Assembly (NCBI GenBank): GCA_028280815.1
Contig: JANQLC010000016.1
Span: 1 to 39,932 of the forward strand
Direction of reading: 5' to 3'
Length of the DNA stretch: 39,932 nucleotides
Origin: Flavobacteriales bacterium
Lineage (GTDB): Bacteria > Bacteroidota > Bacteroidia > Flavobacteriales > JANQLC01
A model generated the notes under the pieces. It saw nothing but the letters and a program-made list of their open reading frames with translations, had not been told where the DNA came from and did no database searches. Made by a program: the position numbers and the translations under genes. Below are positions 6,916 to 14,810 of this stretch, in pieces (position 1 is the stretch's first letter; each line of letters begins with the position of its first letter).

Positions 6916-7328
6916 CTACTTTTAACAGCAGACAATACGGATGGTGCGATGTGAGCATTGCCATCCATGGACGCGTGATCACGGGAGCCACGGGCTTCAA
7001 ATCCACCGTGAAGCGCAAAAGGGAGCGCTTGTATGGCAGAGGGGCCAAAGCCTTTGACATACTCGATGGCAACGTAGAAGCCGAGGGCGAAATTTCCCTT
7101 TGGCAATCCGACTTAGCGGCCTTGGTAAAAAAAGCACCCGATTCAGATATCACACGGATGAAATTCGATGTGGTCGTATCCTATTCGCCCAGGGACAGTT
7201 ACCAAGTGGTGACCGATATATGGAAGGGGTTCTGCCCGACTGAAAACACCCAAGGGCTCAAGCAGGGGGATACCCATATGGAAGTGACGATTCCCGGCCT
7301 AATCCTCGATGTCAAATACAATCAATAA
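6912..7328 (+). CDS. Tail tube protein
   Basis: A 138-residue protein directly after the sheath with a 4-nt ATGA overlap, the position and size expected for the inner tube subunit of a contractile tail. Its sequence looks like the beta-rich tube fold: 'WCDVSIAIHGRVITGATGFKST' for the first hairpin, 'EAEGEISLWQSDLAALVKKAP' for the central helix, and a final strand 'MEVTIPGLILDVKYN'. The tube is ejected on sheath contraction, and its hexameric rings are counted out by the tape measure. Only one tube gene is present, as in phages and R-type pyocins; classical eCIS loci usually carry two or three. Confidence 0.75.
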   Translation: MTTFNSRQYGWCDVSIAIHGRVITGATGFKSTVKRKRERLYGRGAKAFDILDGNVEAEGEISLWQSDLAALVKKAPDSDITRMKFDVVVSYSPRDSYQVVTDIWKGFCPTENTQGLKQGDTHMEVTIPGLILDVKYNQ

Positions 7329-7334
7329 ACGGAA

Positions 7335-7622
7335 ATGACAAACTCAGAACAAATCCAACAGTGGAAAGCCAAGTATGGCGAGGTGTTTCAAGTGGAAGTA
7401 GCGGGCCATAGAGCCTATCTGAAAAAGCCCGATCGAAAAACCCTCAGCTATGCCATGACCCAGGCGCAGACCAATCCCCTCGGATTCGCTGAGGTGATTC
7501 TAAGAAATTGCTGGCTCGCTGGAGACGAGGTGATTCAGACCGACGACAGCCTCTTCCTAGCCGTCAGCAGCAAGTTGGACGAACTACTCCAGATCAAGGA
7601 GGCCGAGCTAAAAAAGCTGTAG
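7335..7622 (+). CDS. Tail assembly chaperone, short form (gpG-like)
   Basis: The zero-frame product is 95 residues, beginning MTNSEQIQQWKAKYGEVFQVEVAG and ending EAELKKL before the TAG at 7620-7622. It is small, acidic and helical, and lies between the tube and tape-measure genes. That is the place of lambda G/T and of the corresponding pairs in myophages and R-type pyocins. Such proteins coat the tape measure during tail assembly and are absent from the mature particle. The last codons contain the slippery heptamer of a programmed -1 frameshift, so a minority product extends to 7804. Identification rests mainly on gene order and the frameshift signature. Confidence 0.75.
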   Translation: MTNSEQIQQWKAKYGEVFQVEVAGHRAYLKKPDRKTLSYAMTQAQTNPLGFAEVILRNCWLAGDEVIQTDDSLFLAVSSKLDELLQIKEAELKKL

Positions 7623-7804
7623 CGGATTCGGATGGCAGCCCCGAATCCAATTGGATCAGCTATATGGATACCGTCCTGGCGTATTACCTCGGCATCGATC
7701 CGCAGCCGCTGAGCGATGCGGAATGGGCAAAAAAGCTAGCCCAGCTAAAGGACATCCGACAAAGAGAGGCCCAAGGCGAAGCCGCGCTCCGATCCGCTGA
7801 ATAA
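7335..7804 (+). CDS. Tail assembly chaperone, frameshifted long form (gpGT-like)
   Basis: A -1 slip on A AAA AAG at 7610-7616 moves ribosomes into the overlapping frame, which is open to the TAA at 7802-7804. The join is residue 94 (Lys) followed by AVADSDGSPESNWISYMDTV, giving 156 residues in total. The added 62-residue domain contains an aromatic 'YMDTVLAYYLGIDPQPLSDAEW' stretch and a charged helix, comparable in size and nature to the T domain of other tail chaperone fusions. No good start codon would let this domain be translated alone, which supports frameshift expression. The ratio of short to long form normally matters for tail assembly. Confidence 0.8.
7596..7648 (+). promoter_or_regulatory. 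Programmed -1 ribosomal frameshift cassette
   Basis: Three elements in order: an internal Shine-Dalgarno AAGGAGG (7596-7602) 7 nt before the slip site; the slippery heptamer A AAA AAG (7610-7616) in the correct zero-frame phase (ctA AAA AAG); and, after a 7-nt spacer that holds the zero-frame stop, a perfect 8-bp hairpin GGATTCGG (7624-7631) / CCGAATCC (7641-7648) with a 9-nt loop. This is the same architecture as E. coli dnaX. Confidence 0.85.
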
Positions 7805-7864
7805 ACGCGCTCCAAACCCTGGAAAAAAGACCTCCTCAGACCCTCAAAAATAAAAACCGACCCA

Positions 7865-9337
7865 ATGGCGACAGCCCAAAGCAAGGCAAAGCATTTCAGT
7901 CAACCACTCTCCATACCCGACCTCCTGGGCAGCAAACTGCTCAAAATAGTCCATACCGCTCAGAACGCCTCGGGTCAGATCCATTCGAGTGGGGATAAAT
8001 TTCGCCGACAAAACAAACCGAGCAGTTTAACCGGCGAGATAAAAACCCTATACGAGCGTTTGAAGCCATGGGCTGCGGTAGTCGAGAAGCTGATCGATGA
8101 TGCAAAGATGGTAAAAAGCACATGGGAATCCTTGGGCTCAGGTGGACTGGGTGACAAATTAAAAGGGCTGTTTTTTCGTTTTAAACAGTGGCATCCAGCA
8201 GTCGGTAAGCCGGTAAGCGATACAAAGCAGGCAAAAGCGATAGGGAATGCCCTGGGCTCAGGGGGCTTGGCGGCAATCGAGAAGTTAATCGCCGGTGTAA
8301 AGGATTTAAAAAGGCTGTGGAATTCCTTGGGTCAAGGTGGCTCAGGCGCAAAATTAAAACGGCTTTTGTCCCATTTTGAGCAGCGGCATGGGCTAACCGA
8401 GGTAAAGGCTATTAAAAAGGGATTAACCCAAGTGTCGAATCGCTGGGTTCAGAACGGTTTAATCGGAAAAGTAAAAATCTTTTACAGCCATTTGAAGCCG
8501 TGGATTCAGCTCGTCGAGAAGTTGGTCGCCGGTGTAAAGGATTTAAAAAAGCTAGGCAATACTTTGGGTCAGGGTGGTTTGGGTGACAAATTAAAAGGCC
8601 TTTTATCCCGTTTTGAGCGGTGGGGTCCGGTGGCCGAGGTGCGCAGCCTTATAGCGGATGTGAAAGAGCTATGGAGCGCCTTGGGCTCAGGGGGCTTGGG
8701 CGCCAAGCTAAAAGGCTTGTTTTCCCATTTTAAAACATGGCGTCCAACAGCCAAAGCGCTAGTCGGTGAGGTAGCAGGGCTGAAAAACCTATGGGACGCC
8801 CTGGGTCGAGGCGGTTTGGGCGTCAAGTTAAAAGAGCTCTTTTCTCGTTTCAAGCGCTGGGGCCCGATAGGTGGCGAGATCAGCCGTCTGAGGAATCTGA
8901 AAAGCGCCTGGGGCGCTTTGGGTCCAGGGCGCTTGGGCGCCAAACTAAAAAGCCTCTTTTCCGGTTTGCGAAAGGCAGGACCCGTATCCACTGCAGGGAT
9001 TCCCGCAGAGATATCCAACCGATTTCCGTATGGTTCAATGCGCGGACGGCATGGGTCGAAGAACTGGAATCGGGGATCGAGGTGCCAAAGCGCGCGAGTA
9101 GCCACAGCCGGGCAATCCACAGGTGCCCGTGATGGGGTACCCTATCGAAATGATATAGCCGCCATTACCGGCGGTGGGCAGAAGTCGATCTACATAAGCC
9201 TAAATCTGGAAAAGCTTCAGGACAAAACCGAAATCCACACCGCTACTTTTCAGGAAAGCCTCGACGAGATGGAGGAACGCGTCAAAGCGGTCTTGCTTGA
9301 CGTACTGCACAGCGCCAACCCAATCACAGCGGTATGA
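7865..9337 (+). CDS. Short, repeat-built tail tape measure protein
   Basis: A 490-residue protein. The N-terminus, SIPDLLGSKLLKIVHTA, recalls Bacteroidota tape-measure starts. Residues 61 to about 395 consist of 39-40-residue repeats of the form (G)LFSRFKRW-GP-x(10)-VKDLKxLWxALGxGGLGxKLK, about eight copies, some shortened or diverged. The C-terminal 95 residues (from about 396) are different, and end in a helix typical of a hub-binding tail. Tape measures span the tube lumen and set tail length; at about 1.5 Angstrom per residue this one implies a tail of roughly 70 nm (estimate). No transmembrane segment is evident. It follows the frameshifted chaperone pair and overlaps the next gene by 4 nt. 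The repeats would let length change by unit gain or loss. Confidence 0.8.
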   Translation: MATAQSKAKHFSQPLSIPDLLGSKLLKIVHTAQNASGQIHSSGDKFRRQNKPSSLTGEIKTLYERLKPWAAVVEKLIDDAKMVKSTWESLGSGGLGDKLKGLFFRFKQWHPAVGKPVSDTKQAKAIGNALGSGGLAAIEKLIAGVKDLKRLWNSLGQGGSGAKLKRLLSHFEQRHGLTEVKAIKKGLTQVSNRWVQNGLIGKVKIFYSHLKPWIQLVEKLVAGVKDLKKLGNTLGQGGLGDKLKGLLSRFERWGPVAEVRSLIADVKELWSALGSGGLGAKLKGLFSHFKTWRPTAKALVGEVAGLKNLWDALGRGGLGVKLKELFSRFKRWGPIGGEISRLRNLKSAWGALGPGRLGAKLKSLFSGLRKAGPVSTAGIPAEISNRFPYGSMRGRHGSKNWNRGSRCQSARVATAGQSTGARDGVPYRNDIAAITGGGQKSIYISLNLEKLQDKTEIHTATFQESLDEMEERVKAVLLDVLHSANPITAV

Positions 9338-9921
9338 ATCGGCTTGAGATACGACAACTCAGCGCGCGGGCACACGGTTATACCGGCGAGCGCTTCCCCA
9401 TAGGGGCAGGGAGCATATCGATAAAGGGCGTCGGGCAAAGCGCGTCCGGTTTGAACCATTTGGGCAAGCCCTACTTCATGGACTTCTTCGTCCGCTCGGG
9501 TGGGGTGAATCAACGCTTGCCCAACGAGCCGCTGGTAAGCCTAAGCGGACAGAATCGGATCGTGAAGACGGTAATCGTCGGAGGAGACCGCAGCGGAACC
9601 GTCAAGGAATGCATAGGCGCCGACGATTGGAAGATCAGCCTCGCCGGCATATGTATAAACGCCGAAGCCCCTTTGGCATATCCTTACGAACAAGTGGAAC
9701 AGCTCAAAGGGCTCAAAGAAGCACGCGGCAGCATAGGGGTTGAAAACGACTTGTTGCGCCTCTTCGGCATCTACAACATGGTCATTGAGAGCCTGTACCT
9801 CGACGATATGATCGGCATCCCATACGCCCAAAAATATAAGATAACAGCGCTGAGCGATGAAGACTTTCTGGCCGAGCGGAAAAGTGAATCGCGTGCGCGC
9901 GCCCTGGCAAAAGGCCTGTGA
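9334..9921 (+). CDS. DUF6046-like tail/baseplate protein
   Basis: A 195-residue protein between the tape measure and the hub, a position taken in Mu by the gp43 (N) protein and in other tails by LysM-type hub adaptors. The sequence features GIGAGSISIKG, an 'RTVKTVIVGGDRSGTVKE'-like stretch (IVKTVIVGGDRSGTVKECIG), 'DDWKISLAGICIN' and 'PLAYPYEQVEQL'. These match the Bacteroidota phage family I know as DUF6046; the family name is from memory. It probably links the tape measure or tube end to the hub. It overlaps the genes on both sides by 4 nt, so it is part of a translationally coupled chain. Confidence 0.6.
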   Translation: MNRLEIRQLSARAHGYTGERFPIGAGSISIKGVGQSASGLNHLGKPYFMDFFVRSGGVNQRLPNEPLVSLSGQNRIVKTVIVGGDRSGTVKECIGADDWKISLAGICINAEAPLAYPYEQVEQLKGLKEARGSIGVENDLLRLFGIYNMVIESLYLDDMIGIPYAQKYKITALSDEDFLAERKSESRARALAKGL

Positions 9922-10901
9922 CGTTCGTTTTACAAGCCCATATCGAAATCGGGGATTACAGCTTCAGCGAGGTACAGGGGCTGAAGATCACCCGAAGCGT
10001 GGATTCAATCTGGGATACCGCCGTGATCGAGCTGCCTGCGACCTTCGTTTTAGGAGACGGGAAAAAGGGCTTTCAAAAATCGAGAACCACCGATGCGATT
10101 GCGGTGTCGAACCGCGTATCCATCCGAATCGGCTATGCGGACCTGATCGATCGCACCGAGTTTGTGGGATGGATCACCGCCATACAGCCCAACGTACCCG
10201 TAACCATCCACTGTGCGGATAACACCTGGATTCTCAGACGAAAAAACTGCAACAAAAATTTTGTAAAAACCAGCCTCCGCGAAGTGATGGCATACATCTT
10301 AGCAGGGCAAGAAGCCCTATCCCTGAGCGAACGCATACCCGAGCTGCCCATGGACAAGTTCATACTAAAAGACAAAAACGGCTTACAAGCCTTACAGCAG
10401 TTGAAGCAAAGCCTGCAGCTCAGCATTTTTCTCGACGACCAGGGCGCGCTCTTCGCCTGTTCTCCACAAGATCAGCCCTTGGGCAAAGCGGTGGACTACA
10501 AAATCGGCTACAACGTCATCCGCCACGACTTAGAATTCAAAACCCAGGCACAGGCTGGAGTCAGCGTAAGGCTAATCGGCACGACGGCTGAAAACCGAAC
10601 GACGACCGTCGAGCAAGGGGATCCCCAAGGCGCGCGATACACCTGGCACCAGCCAAATCTGAGCGATGCAGCCGAGCTGGAAAAAATAGCCGCAAGCCAA
10701 CTCAGCGCGCTCCAATACGAGGGCTACCGCGGCACCCTCACCAGCTTTCTCATCCCCTTTGCCGACAGGGGTATGGTTGCCAATCTGCGCGACGAACGCT
10801 ACCCCGAACGGGCGGGTTGCTACTTCATACCGAGGGTGGACATCAGCTATGGTATAAATGGGGGGCGCAGAAGGGTAGAACTCGGAAGGAAGGTATCATG
10901 A
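9918..10901 (+). CDS. Tail hub protein (gpD / Mu gp44-like)
   Basis: A 327-residue protein with a GTG start at 9918 overlapping the previous stop. It resembles the phage late-control D / gp27-like hub fold: an N-terminal beta barrel ('SIWDTAVIELPAT', 'VSIRIGYADLIDRTEFVGWITAI'), a middle domain ('SLREVMAYILAG', 'GLQALQQLKQSLQLSIFLDDQGALF'), and a C-terminal barrel ('GVSVRLIGTT', 'YRGTLTSFLIPF'). The hub adapts the six-fold tube to the three-fold spike and nucleates the baseplate. It is followed at once by the spike gene (4-nt overlap), the same order as Mu gp44-gp45 and P2 D-V-like pairs. Confidence 0.75.
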   Translation: MTFVLQAHIEIGDYSFSEVQGLKITRSVDSIWDTAVIELPATFVLGDGKKGFQKSRTTDAIAVSNRVSIRIGYADLIDRTEFVGWITAIQPNVPVTIHCADNTWILRRKNCNKNFVKTSLREVMAYILAGQEALSLSERIPELPMDKFILKDKNGLQALQQLKQSLQLSIFLDDQGALFACSPQDQPLGKAVDYKIGYNVIRHDLEFKTQAQAGVSVRLIGTTAENRTTTVEQGDPQGARYTWHQPNLSDAAELEKIAASQLSALQYEGYRGTLTSFLIPFADRGMVANLRDERYPERAGCYFIPRVDISYGINGGRRRVELGRKVS

Positions 10902-11470
10902 GCGGATTGGACAGCCGATTGCAACGAGCCTTACAAGGCCTCAGCTTTAGAGAAGGGGCAATCTTTCCAGCTGTAGTCCAGTCCGTGAACAAGACCGACA
11001 AAAGCCTCAGCGTCGTCGATGCCCAGGCGCTCGAATACCCCGACGTACGGCTTACCGCCACCCTGAGCGACAGGGATAAGATCGCCGTCTATCCCCGAGT
11101 CGAGAGCTCTGTGCTCGTCTCCAAAATAGGGGGCAGCGACAACACATTGGTGTGCATCGCCTACAGCGAGGTGGAAGCCGTCGAAGGACAGCTTGAAGAG
11201 ACGGCTTTTTCAATCGACAAGGCGGGGGTTCACATCGAACAAAACGAGACGAAAATCTCAATCGACAAGGGGGGCTTTCACCTCAAACGCAAGGGTAAAA
11301 ACCTGTACAACACCTTGGAGAAACTCTTTGGATCCGTGCAGTCCCTCTGCGATGAAACAGCCAAAATCGTCGTATCCGTAGGCACTACGGTCGACATCCC
11401 CGCCGTGAATCGGATCAGGCAAAACATTGAAAATACAGTGAAGAGGGATTTAAACGATATTTTAAACTAA
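10898..11470 (+). CDS. Baseplate spike protein (gpV / Mu gp45-like)
   Basis: From the ATG at 10898, just after a purine-rich GGAAGGAAGG and overlapping the hub stop, the protein has 190 residues. An upstream start at 10817 would overlap the hub by 84 nt and is less likely. An OB-fold-like N-terminal domain (GAIFPAVVQSVNKTDKSLSVVDAQ) is followed by alternating short strands, FSIDKAGVHIEQNETKISIDKGGFHLKR, typical of the trimeric beta-helix shaft of puncturing spikes. The C-terminus is helical. It would form the membrane-piercing tip. No separate PAAR-repeat tip protein was seen in the island. Confidence 0.75.
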   Translation: MSGLDSRLQRALQGLSFREGAIFPAVVQSVNKTDKSLSVVDAQALEYPDVRLTATLSDRDKIAVYPRVESSVLVSKIGGSDNTLVCIAYSEVEAVEGQLEETAFSIDKAGVHIEQNETKISIDKGGFHLKRKGKNLYNTLEKLFGSVQSLCDETAKIVVSVGTTVDIPAVNRIRQNIENTVKRDLNDILN

Positions 11471-11607
11471 TGGTCTTAGGCAAAAGCATATTGGAACAGC
11501 GTTTAAAGGGGAAATCGTGCCATCTCGATGGTACAACCCAAAACGCCGACCCCTTTACAAAAGACCCAGCCACGGGAGCTCAGTCGGCAAACAACACGGT
11601 GCGGTGA
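11470..11607 (+). CDS. Small unknown protein, 45 residues
   Basis: The ATG shares its A with the spike stop (TAATG at 11468-11472), and the TGA at 11605-11607 lies 1 nt before the next ATG. This tight packing on both sides makes a real gene likely although the product is only 45 residues. It is hydrophilic, beginning MVLGKSILEQRLKGKSCHLDG and ending in a Thr/Asn/Ala-rich segment. No family is recognised; a small tail-tip or assembly peptide is possible. Confidence 0.45.
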   Translation: MVLGKSILEQRLKGKSCHLDGTTQNADPFTKDPATGAQSANNTVR

Positions 11608-11608
11608 G

Positions 11609-11944
11609 ATGAGAGATTTTTTCCAAAAATACCTGGGCGAGCTGCTCACAGCTGTTATAGGCGGCTTTGCAGGCTGGTTTTTTCAGCGCCGGATGAAGCG
11701 GGCTGCAGTCCATGCCGCTCAGGCGGACAACCAGCAAAAGATTATGGACTTGTACCAGGAGGCTTTAGACGATTTGGAGGCGCGATACGAAAAGCGGTTG
11801 GCTTTTTTAAAGCGGGAATGCGACGAGCGATTTCAGTCCTTACAAGCTGAAATCAAAGCCTTGAAACAAAACTTGGAGCGCTGGAAGCAAAAATACCGCA
11901 CTTTGAGGCGCGCAGTTGAAGACGACAAAGCGAAGCAGCCGTGA
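11609..11944 (+). CDS. Single-pass membrane protein with coiled coil, holin/spanin-like
   Basis: From the ATG at 11609 the product is 111 residues: a short N-terminus MRDFFQKYLGE, one hydrophobic segment LLTAVIGGFAGWFF (about residues 12-25), a basic stop-transfer RRMKR, then a long charged coiled coil to the end. In Bacteroidota tail loci, proteins of this build lie between spike and LysM genes. Candidate roles are a holin or spanin for cell lysis and particle release, or a membrane anchor. No endolysin is recognised nearby, so the lysis role is unproven. It overlaps the LysM gene by 4 nt. A longer frame from 11528 exists but would overlap the 45-residue gene. Confidence 0.5.
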   Translation: MRDFFQKYLGELLTAVIGGFAGWFFQRRMKRAAVHAAQADNQQKIMDLYQEALDDLEARYEKRLAFLKRECDERFQSLQAEIKALKQNLERWKQKYRTLRRAVEDDKAKQP

Positions 11945-12246
11945 AGATAAGCGTACAGCCCGGGCAAAACCTATGGGATCTATGCCTGCAACACACCGGC
12001 ACCCTGGCAGGCCTATTTGACCTGGCCTTAGCCAATGGCCTCAACCCCACCGATACCCTTAGGCCCGGCCAGCGGCTCGAGCTGCCCGACGACATAGCAA
12101 TCGATGCGGATATGCGCGACTATTTCCGAGTCCACGCCATCGAGCCGGCAACGGCGCTGACCCAGGCACAATTGGATTACAGCGATCCCAAAATCGGCAA
12201 TATGATCATCGGACAAACTTTTAAAATTGGGTACAATGGCAGATGA
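11941..12246 (+). CDS. LysM-domain tail protein
   Basis: A 101-residue protein from the GTG at 11941, overlapping the previous stop. Residues 3-48 form a LysM motif: VQPGQNLWDLCLQHTGTL, LFDLALANGLNPTDTLRPGQ, LELP. The rest is a short hydrophobic-ended tail. LysM proteins of contractile tails bind peptidoglycan or, as in P2 gpX and Afp7-like proteins, act as the glue between tube and baseplate. It sits between the spike region and the large fibre gene, whose ATG at 12236 lies inside its 3' end. A structural rather than lytic role is favoured because there is no catalytic domain. Confidence 0.7.
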   Translation: MKISVQPGQNLWDLCLQHTGTLAGLFDLALANGLNPTDTLRPGQRLELPDDIAIDADMRDYFRVHAIEPATALTQAQLDYSDPKIGNMIIGQTFKIGYNGR

Positions 12247-14050
12247 GATCATGAGAAGTAGGGCGATCAGTTGGCTCCAAGACGGTTGCAAGCCCCAGGG
12301 TGCGCAATTCGCTGCGATTATGAACGCGATTTTTTTCAAGCAGGACGGCCAGCTGATCACCCGAGCCGAAACCGCAGCTGACGGCGATGTGGTACTCACG
12401 CTTTCCAGTGGTGAATCGCTCACCATCGAGAAATTCAAATTGAAAAGGCTGGGCCTATCCGATATCGAAGGTTTAACCGACGCCTTGGCGCAATGCGTAC
12501 ACCAGGTGGATGGCAAGCAGCTCTCCACCCATGACTTTTCGGATGCCTGCAAGCAAAAGCTCGAAAGCCTGTCCAACTATCAAAAGCCCATTGGCGAGCC
12601 CATCGGCTATATCGCAGGCCTGCAACAAGCCTTGGACGACAAAGTCAGCGCCGAGCAATTCCAACAGGGCTTGGCGCCCAAAGCAGACATCGAAAGCCTA
12701 AGCGCCTATGCCCAAGCCGACGCGGGCAACCTCGGTGCGGACGAGCTCGAATCCTGGCGCATGCGCCTCGATTCTTTTAACGGTGAAATACCCGTGGTCA
12801 GCGATCGGGAATCCATCACGCTCACCCCCGAAAAACCGCATGTGAGCTATACCGGCAGCTTTGCCGAGCCCGTAGTGGTAATCGCCTTCGACGCCGCTGC
12901 GCCCAATACGCAGGTCAAGCACATCATCCACAACCAAAGCGAACGCATGCTCAGCATCAAGGTGAGCGATGGCCTGCGCATAGACGGCCGAGCCGAAAAG
13001 CAGCTGGCACCCCATACGGGAACCCTGATCAGCCCCGAAACAGCCCCCGATGGCAGCATTGCCGGATTCGGCTCCTGGGGGGCCAACAGCGAACAGTGGC
13101 TCCGGCTCGACGCATCCAATGCCAGCCCCGAACTCGACTCGTATTTTCAATCGCTGATAGACTCGGACACCACCGCCGACGGCATGCGCATCACCGGGTT
13201 TACCACCCCTTTGCTCGCGCAGAATTCCACCCAAACCCTCACCCTATGCGGTACAGGACTCCGCACAAGGCGCGCGCTATCCTTTGTGATCTGCGGTGAA
13301 GATAGACGAGAACTCGACCCCGAGCTGATCCGAGTCATCCGCTGGGATACCAGCGATTCCAGCCGAGAACTGTACGTAACCCTTTGCGCCGGCTCCGCCC
13401 CCCAGGATGAGATGAAAGCCACCGTTGAGCTGTTGTGTAACAACAAAGCCGTACAGGGAAGCGCTGCGCTCTGCCTATTTAAAGAAAGCGCGCTGACAAC
13501 CATACCGCGAGCGGCCTGGAAGGTCTATACCGAATTGGAGGAATCGGCTTACGACATCGCTGTAACCGCTGAGGGCATCGACTACAAGGGGGGACAAAGC
13601 GCCGACTTTCAAGTAGCCGCTACGGCGCCTGACATCGCTTTCTCAGCCGCAGAAGACTACTGGATCACCGCAGGCTTGCAAGTGGGGCAAAGCCCAGGCC
13701 AATCCGCTGCCCTCTCCTTTGGCCTAATCCCCCAAACGGATTATATTCCCAACGCCTGTTACCTCGATATGCGCTTGGGCCTAACCCTATGCGCCGATGG
13801 GAGCGAGGCCCATATCACACCCCTGTATAAGGGTCATCCCGAACGGCGCATAAGCATCCCATACGATTTTCCCGTCCCAATTCAGATCCTGAAAACCGGC
13901 GCGGAATTCAGCCTACACCTGCCAAACGCCAATGGGGCTGTACATCGCTTTAAGAAGTATCCCAGTGCAGCGCAATCGGAGGTTTTGATCCCAAAGCTCT
14001 GCTTCCGGAATCCAGGCAGCTTAGACCACATATCAATCCTGAGATTTTAG
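12236..14050 (+). CDS. Large fibre/baseplate-associated protein
   Basis: A 604-residue protein beginning MADEIMRSRAISWLQDGCKPQ at the ATG 12236, overlapping the LysM gene by 11 nt. The N-terminus ('WLQDG-x-KPxxxQFxxIxNxIFFKxDG') followed by spacer helices with 'GLSDIEGLTDAL' and 'GYIAGLQQALDDK' is the usual opening of Bacteroidota phage fibre proteins. The body is beta-rich with Ig-like stretches ('ITLTPEKPHVSYTGSF', 'RALSFVICGEDRRELD'), and no enzyme motif is visible. It is probably a long fibre or baseplate-extension protein. There are no transmembrane segments. Function beyond that is unknown. Confidence 0.6.
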   Translation: MADEIMRSRAISWLQDGCKPQGAQFAAIMNAIFFKQDGQLITRAETAADGDVVLTLSSGESLTIEKFKLKRLGLSDIEGLTDALAQCVHQVDGKQLSTHDFSDACKQKLESLSNYQKPIGEPIGYIAGLQQALDDKVSAEQFQQGLAPKADIESLSAYAQADAGNLGADELESWRMRLDSFNGEIPVVSDRESITLTPEKPHVSYTGSFAEPVVVIAFDAAAPNTQVKHIIHNQSERMLSIKVSDGLRIDGRAEKQLAPHTGTLISPETAPDGSIAGFGSWGANSEQWLRLDASNASPELDSYFQSLIDSDTTADGMRITGFTTPLLAQNSTQTLTLCGTGLRTRRALSFVICGEDRRELDPELIRVIRWDTSDSSRELYVTLCAGSAPQDEMKATVELLCNNKAVQGSAALCLFKESALTTIPRAAWKVYTELEESAYDIAVTAEGIDYKGGQSADFQVAATAPDIAFSAAEDYWITAGLQVGQSPGQSAALSFGLIPQTDYIPNACYLDMRLGLTLCADGSEAHITPLYKGHPERRISIPYDFPVPIQILKTGAEFSLHLPNANGAVHRFKKYPSAAQSEVLIPKLCFRNPGSLDHISILRF

Positions 14051-14052
14051 AT

Positions 14053-14778
14053 ATGAAGGAGCAGAAGACCTATAAAGCCGCCCGCTTTTTCGGCCGAGCG
14101 GCCACCGAGCGCCCCCAACCGATTTGGTTTTTAACCGCAGTCAGACCCTTGTTTCGGGATGCGACCCTGTGCGATTGGCGAACCGGGCTCCCACAAAGAC
14201 GAGTATATTATATGGATGCAGCGCACCGCATACCCATAGCGAGAGAAGTCTGGGATTGCGATTTGGAAAAGCGACAAGTGGTCAAAACCTGGCATTGGGC
14301 TATCGGTTATGGCGAGGATTGGGAGGTGGCTGATCCGGTTTCGACCGCTCACCCCCCAGCTGTATTTGAAAGCCTGTTGCAACAGGGGCGGCAGCAAATC
14401 CTAAACCATCTGATGGTACGGGCCCGACAGGCCTTGGGCGTCGAAGCGGATAAGGCGATCAGCCTGCTTTACAGCCGCTACCAGCGGGAACTCCTCAGCT
14501 GGAAACAATGCGGCATAGCCGCTGCTTTTCACCGAGCACTCGATGCCGATGCCGCGCAAAGGGAAGAAGGGGAAGAGCTGGCGGAAAGCCAAGGGGAAGA
14601 AAGCGAACAAAAGGAAGCAGAAGCCGCCCCACAGCGCGAACGAGCCACATGCGAAAGCGAGCAAAAAGAAGCAGCGGACATCAGTGCGATTCTAAATCAG
14701 CCCCTGAGCTGTGAAGAAATCCCAGCCGGACTCAAAGGCAAAAAAGTAATCGACTACCTAAAATACCACATCCGATAA
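14053..14778 (+). CDS. Unknown protein, first copy of a tandem paralogous pair
   Basis: A 241-residue protein that starts 2 nt after the fibre gene stop. The N-terminal 150 residues (YKAARFFGRAAT, YYMDAAHRIPIA, VVKTWHWAIGYGE, LESLLQQGRQQILNHLM-like) are nearly the same as in the next gene. The middle (about 170-205) is a low-complexity Glu/Gln/Ala linker, and the end is 'IPAGLKGKKVIDYLKYHIR'. No family or catalytic motif is recognised. It is rich in Trp, Tyr and Arg, unlike a fibre. Its place inside the tail operon suggests a particle-associated or cargo protein, but that is inference only. Compared with the second copy it lacks the last 55 residues. Confidence 0.65.
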   Translation: MKEQKTYKAARFFGRAATERPQPIWFLTAVRPLFRDATLCDWRTGLPQRRVYYMDAAHRIPIAREVWDCDLEKRQVVKTWHWAIGYGEDWEVADPVSTAHPPAVFESLLQQGRQQILNHLMVRARQALGVEADKAISLLYSRYQRELLSWKQCGIAAAFHRALDADAAQREEGEELAESQGEESEQKEAEAAPQRERATCESEQKEAADISAILNQPLSCEEIPAGLKGKKVIDYLKYHIR

Positions 14779-14810
14779 AAGCCCAACATCCGCATAGACA
14801 AATCGCAAAT

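Noticed and set aside
7508-7615. Independent start for the T-like chaperone frame at 7508
   Set aside because: The N-terminal residues from this start are an Arg/Gln-rich out-of-frame reading of the gpG-like gene; the frameshift cassette at 7596-7648 explains expression of the downstream part.
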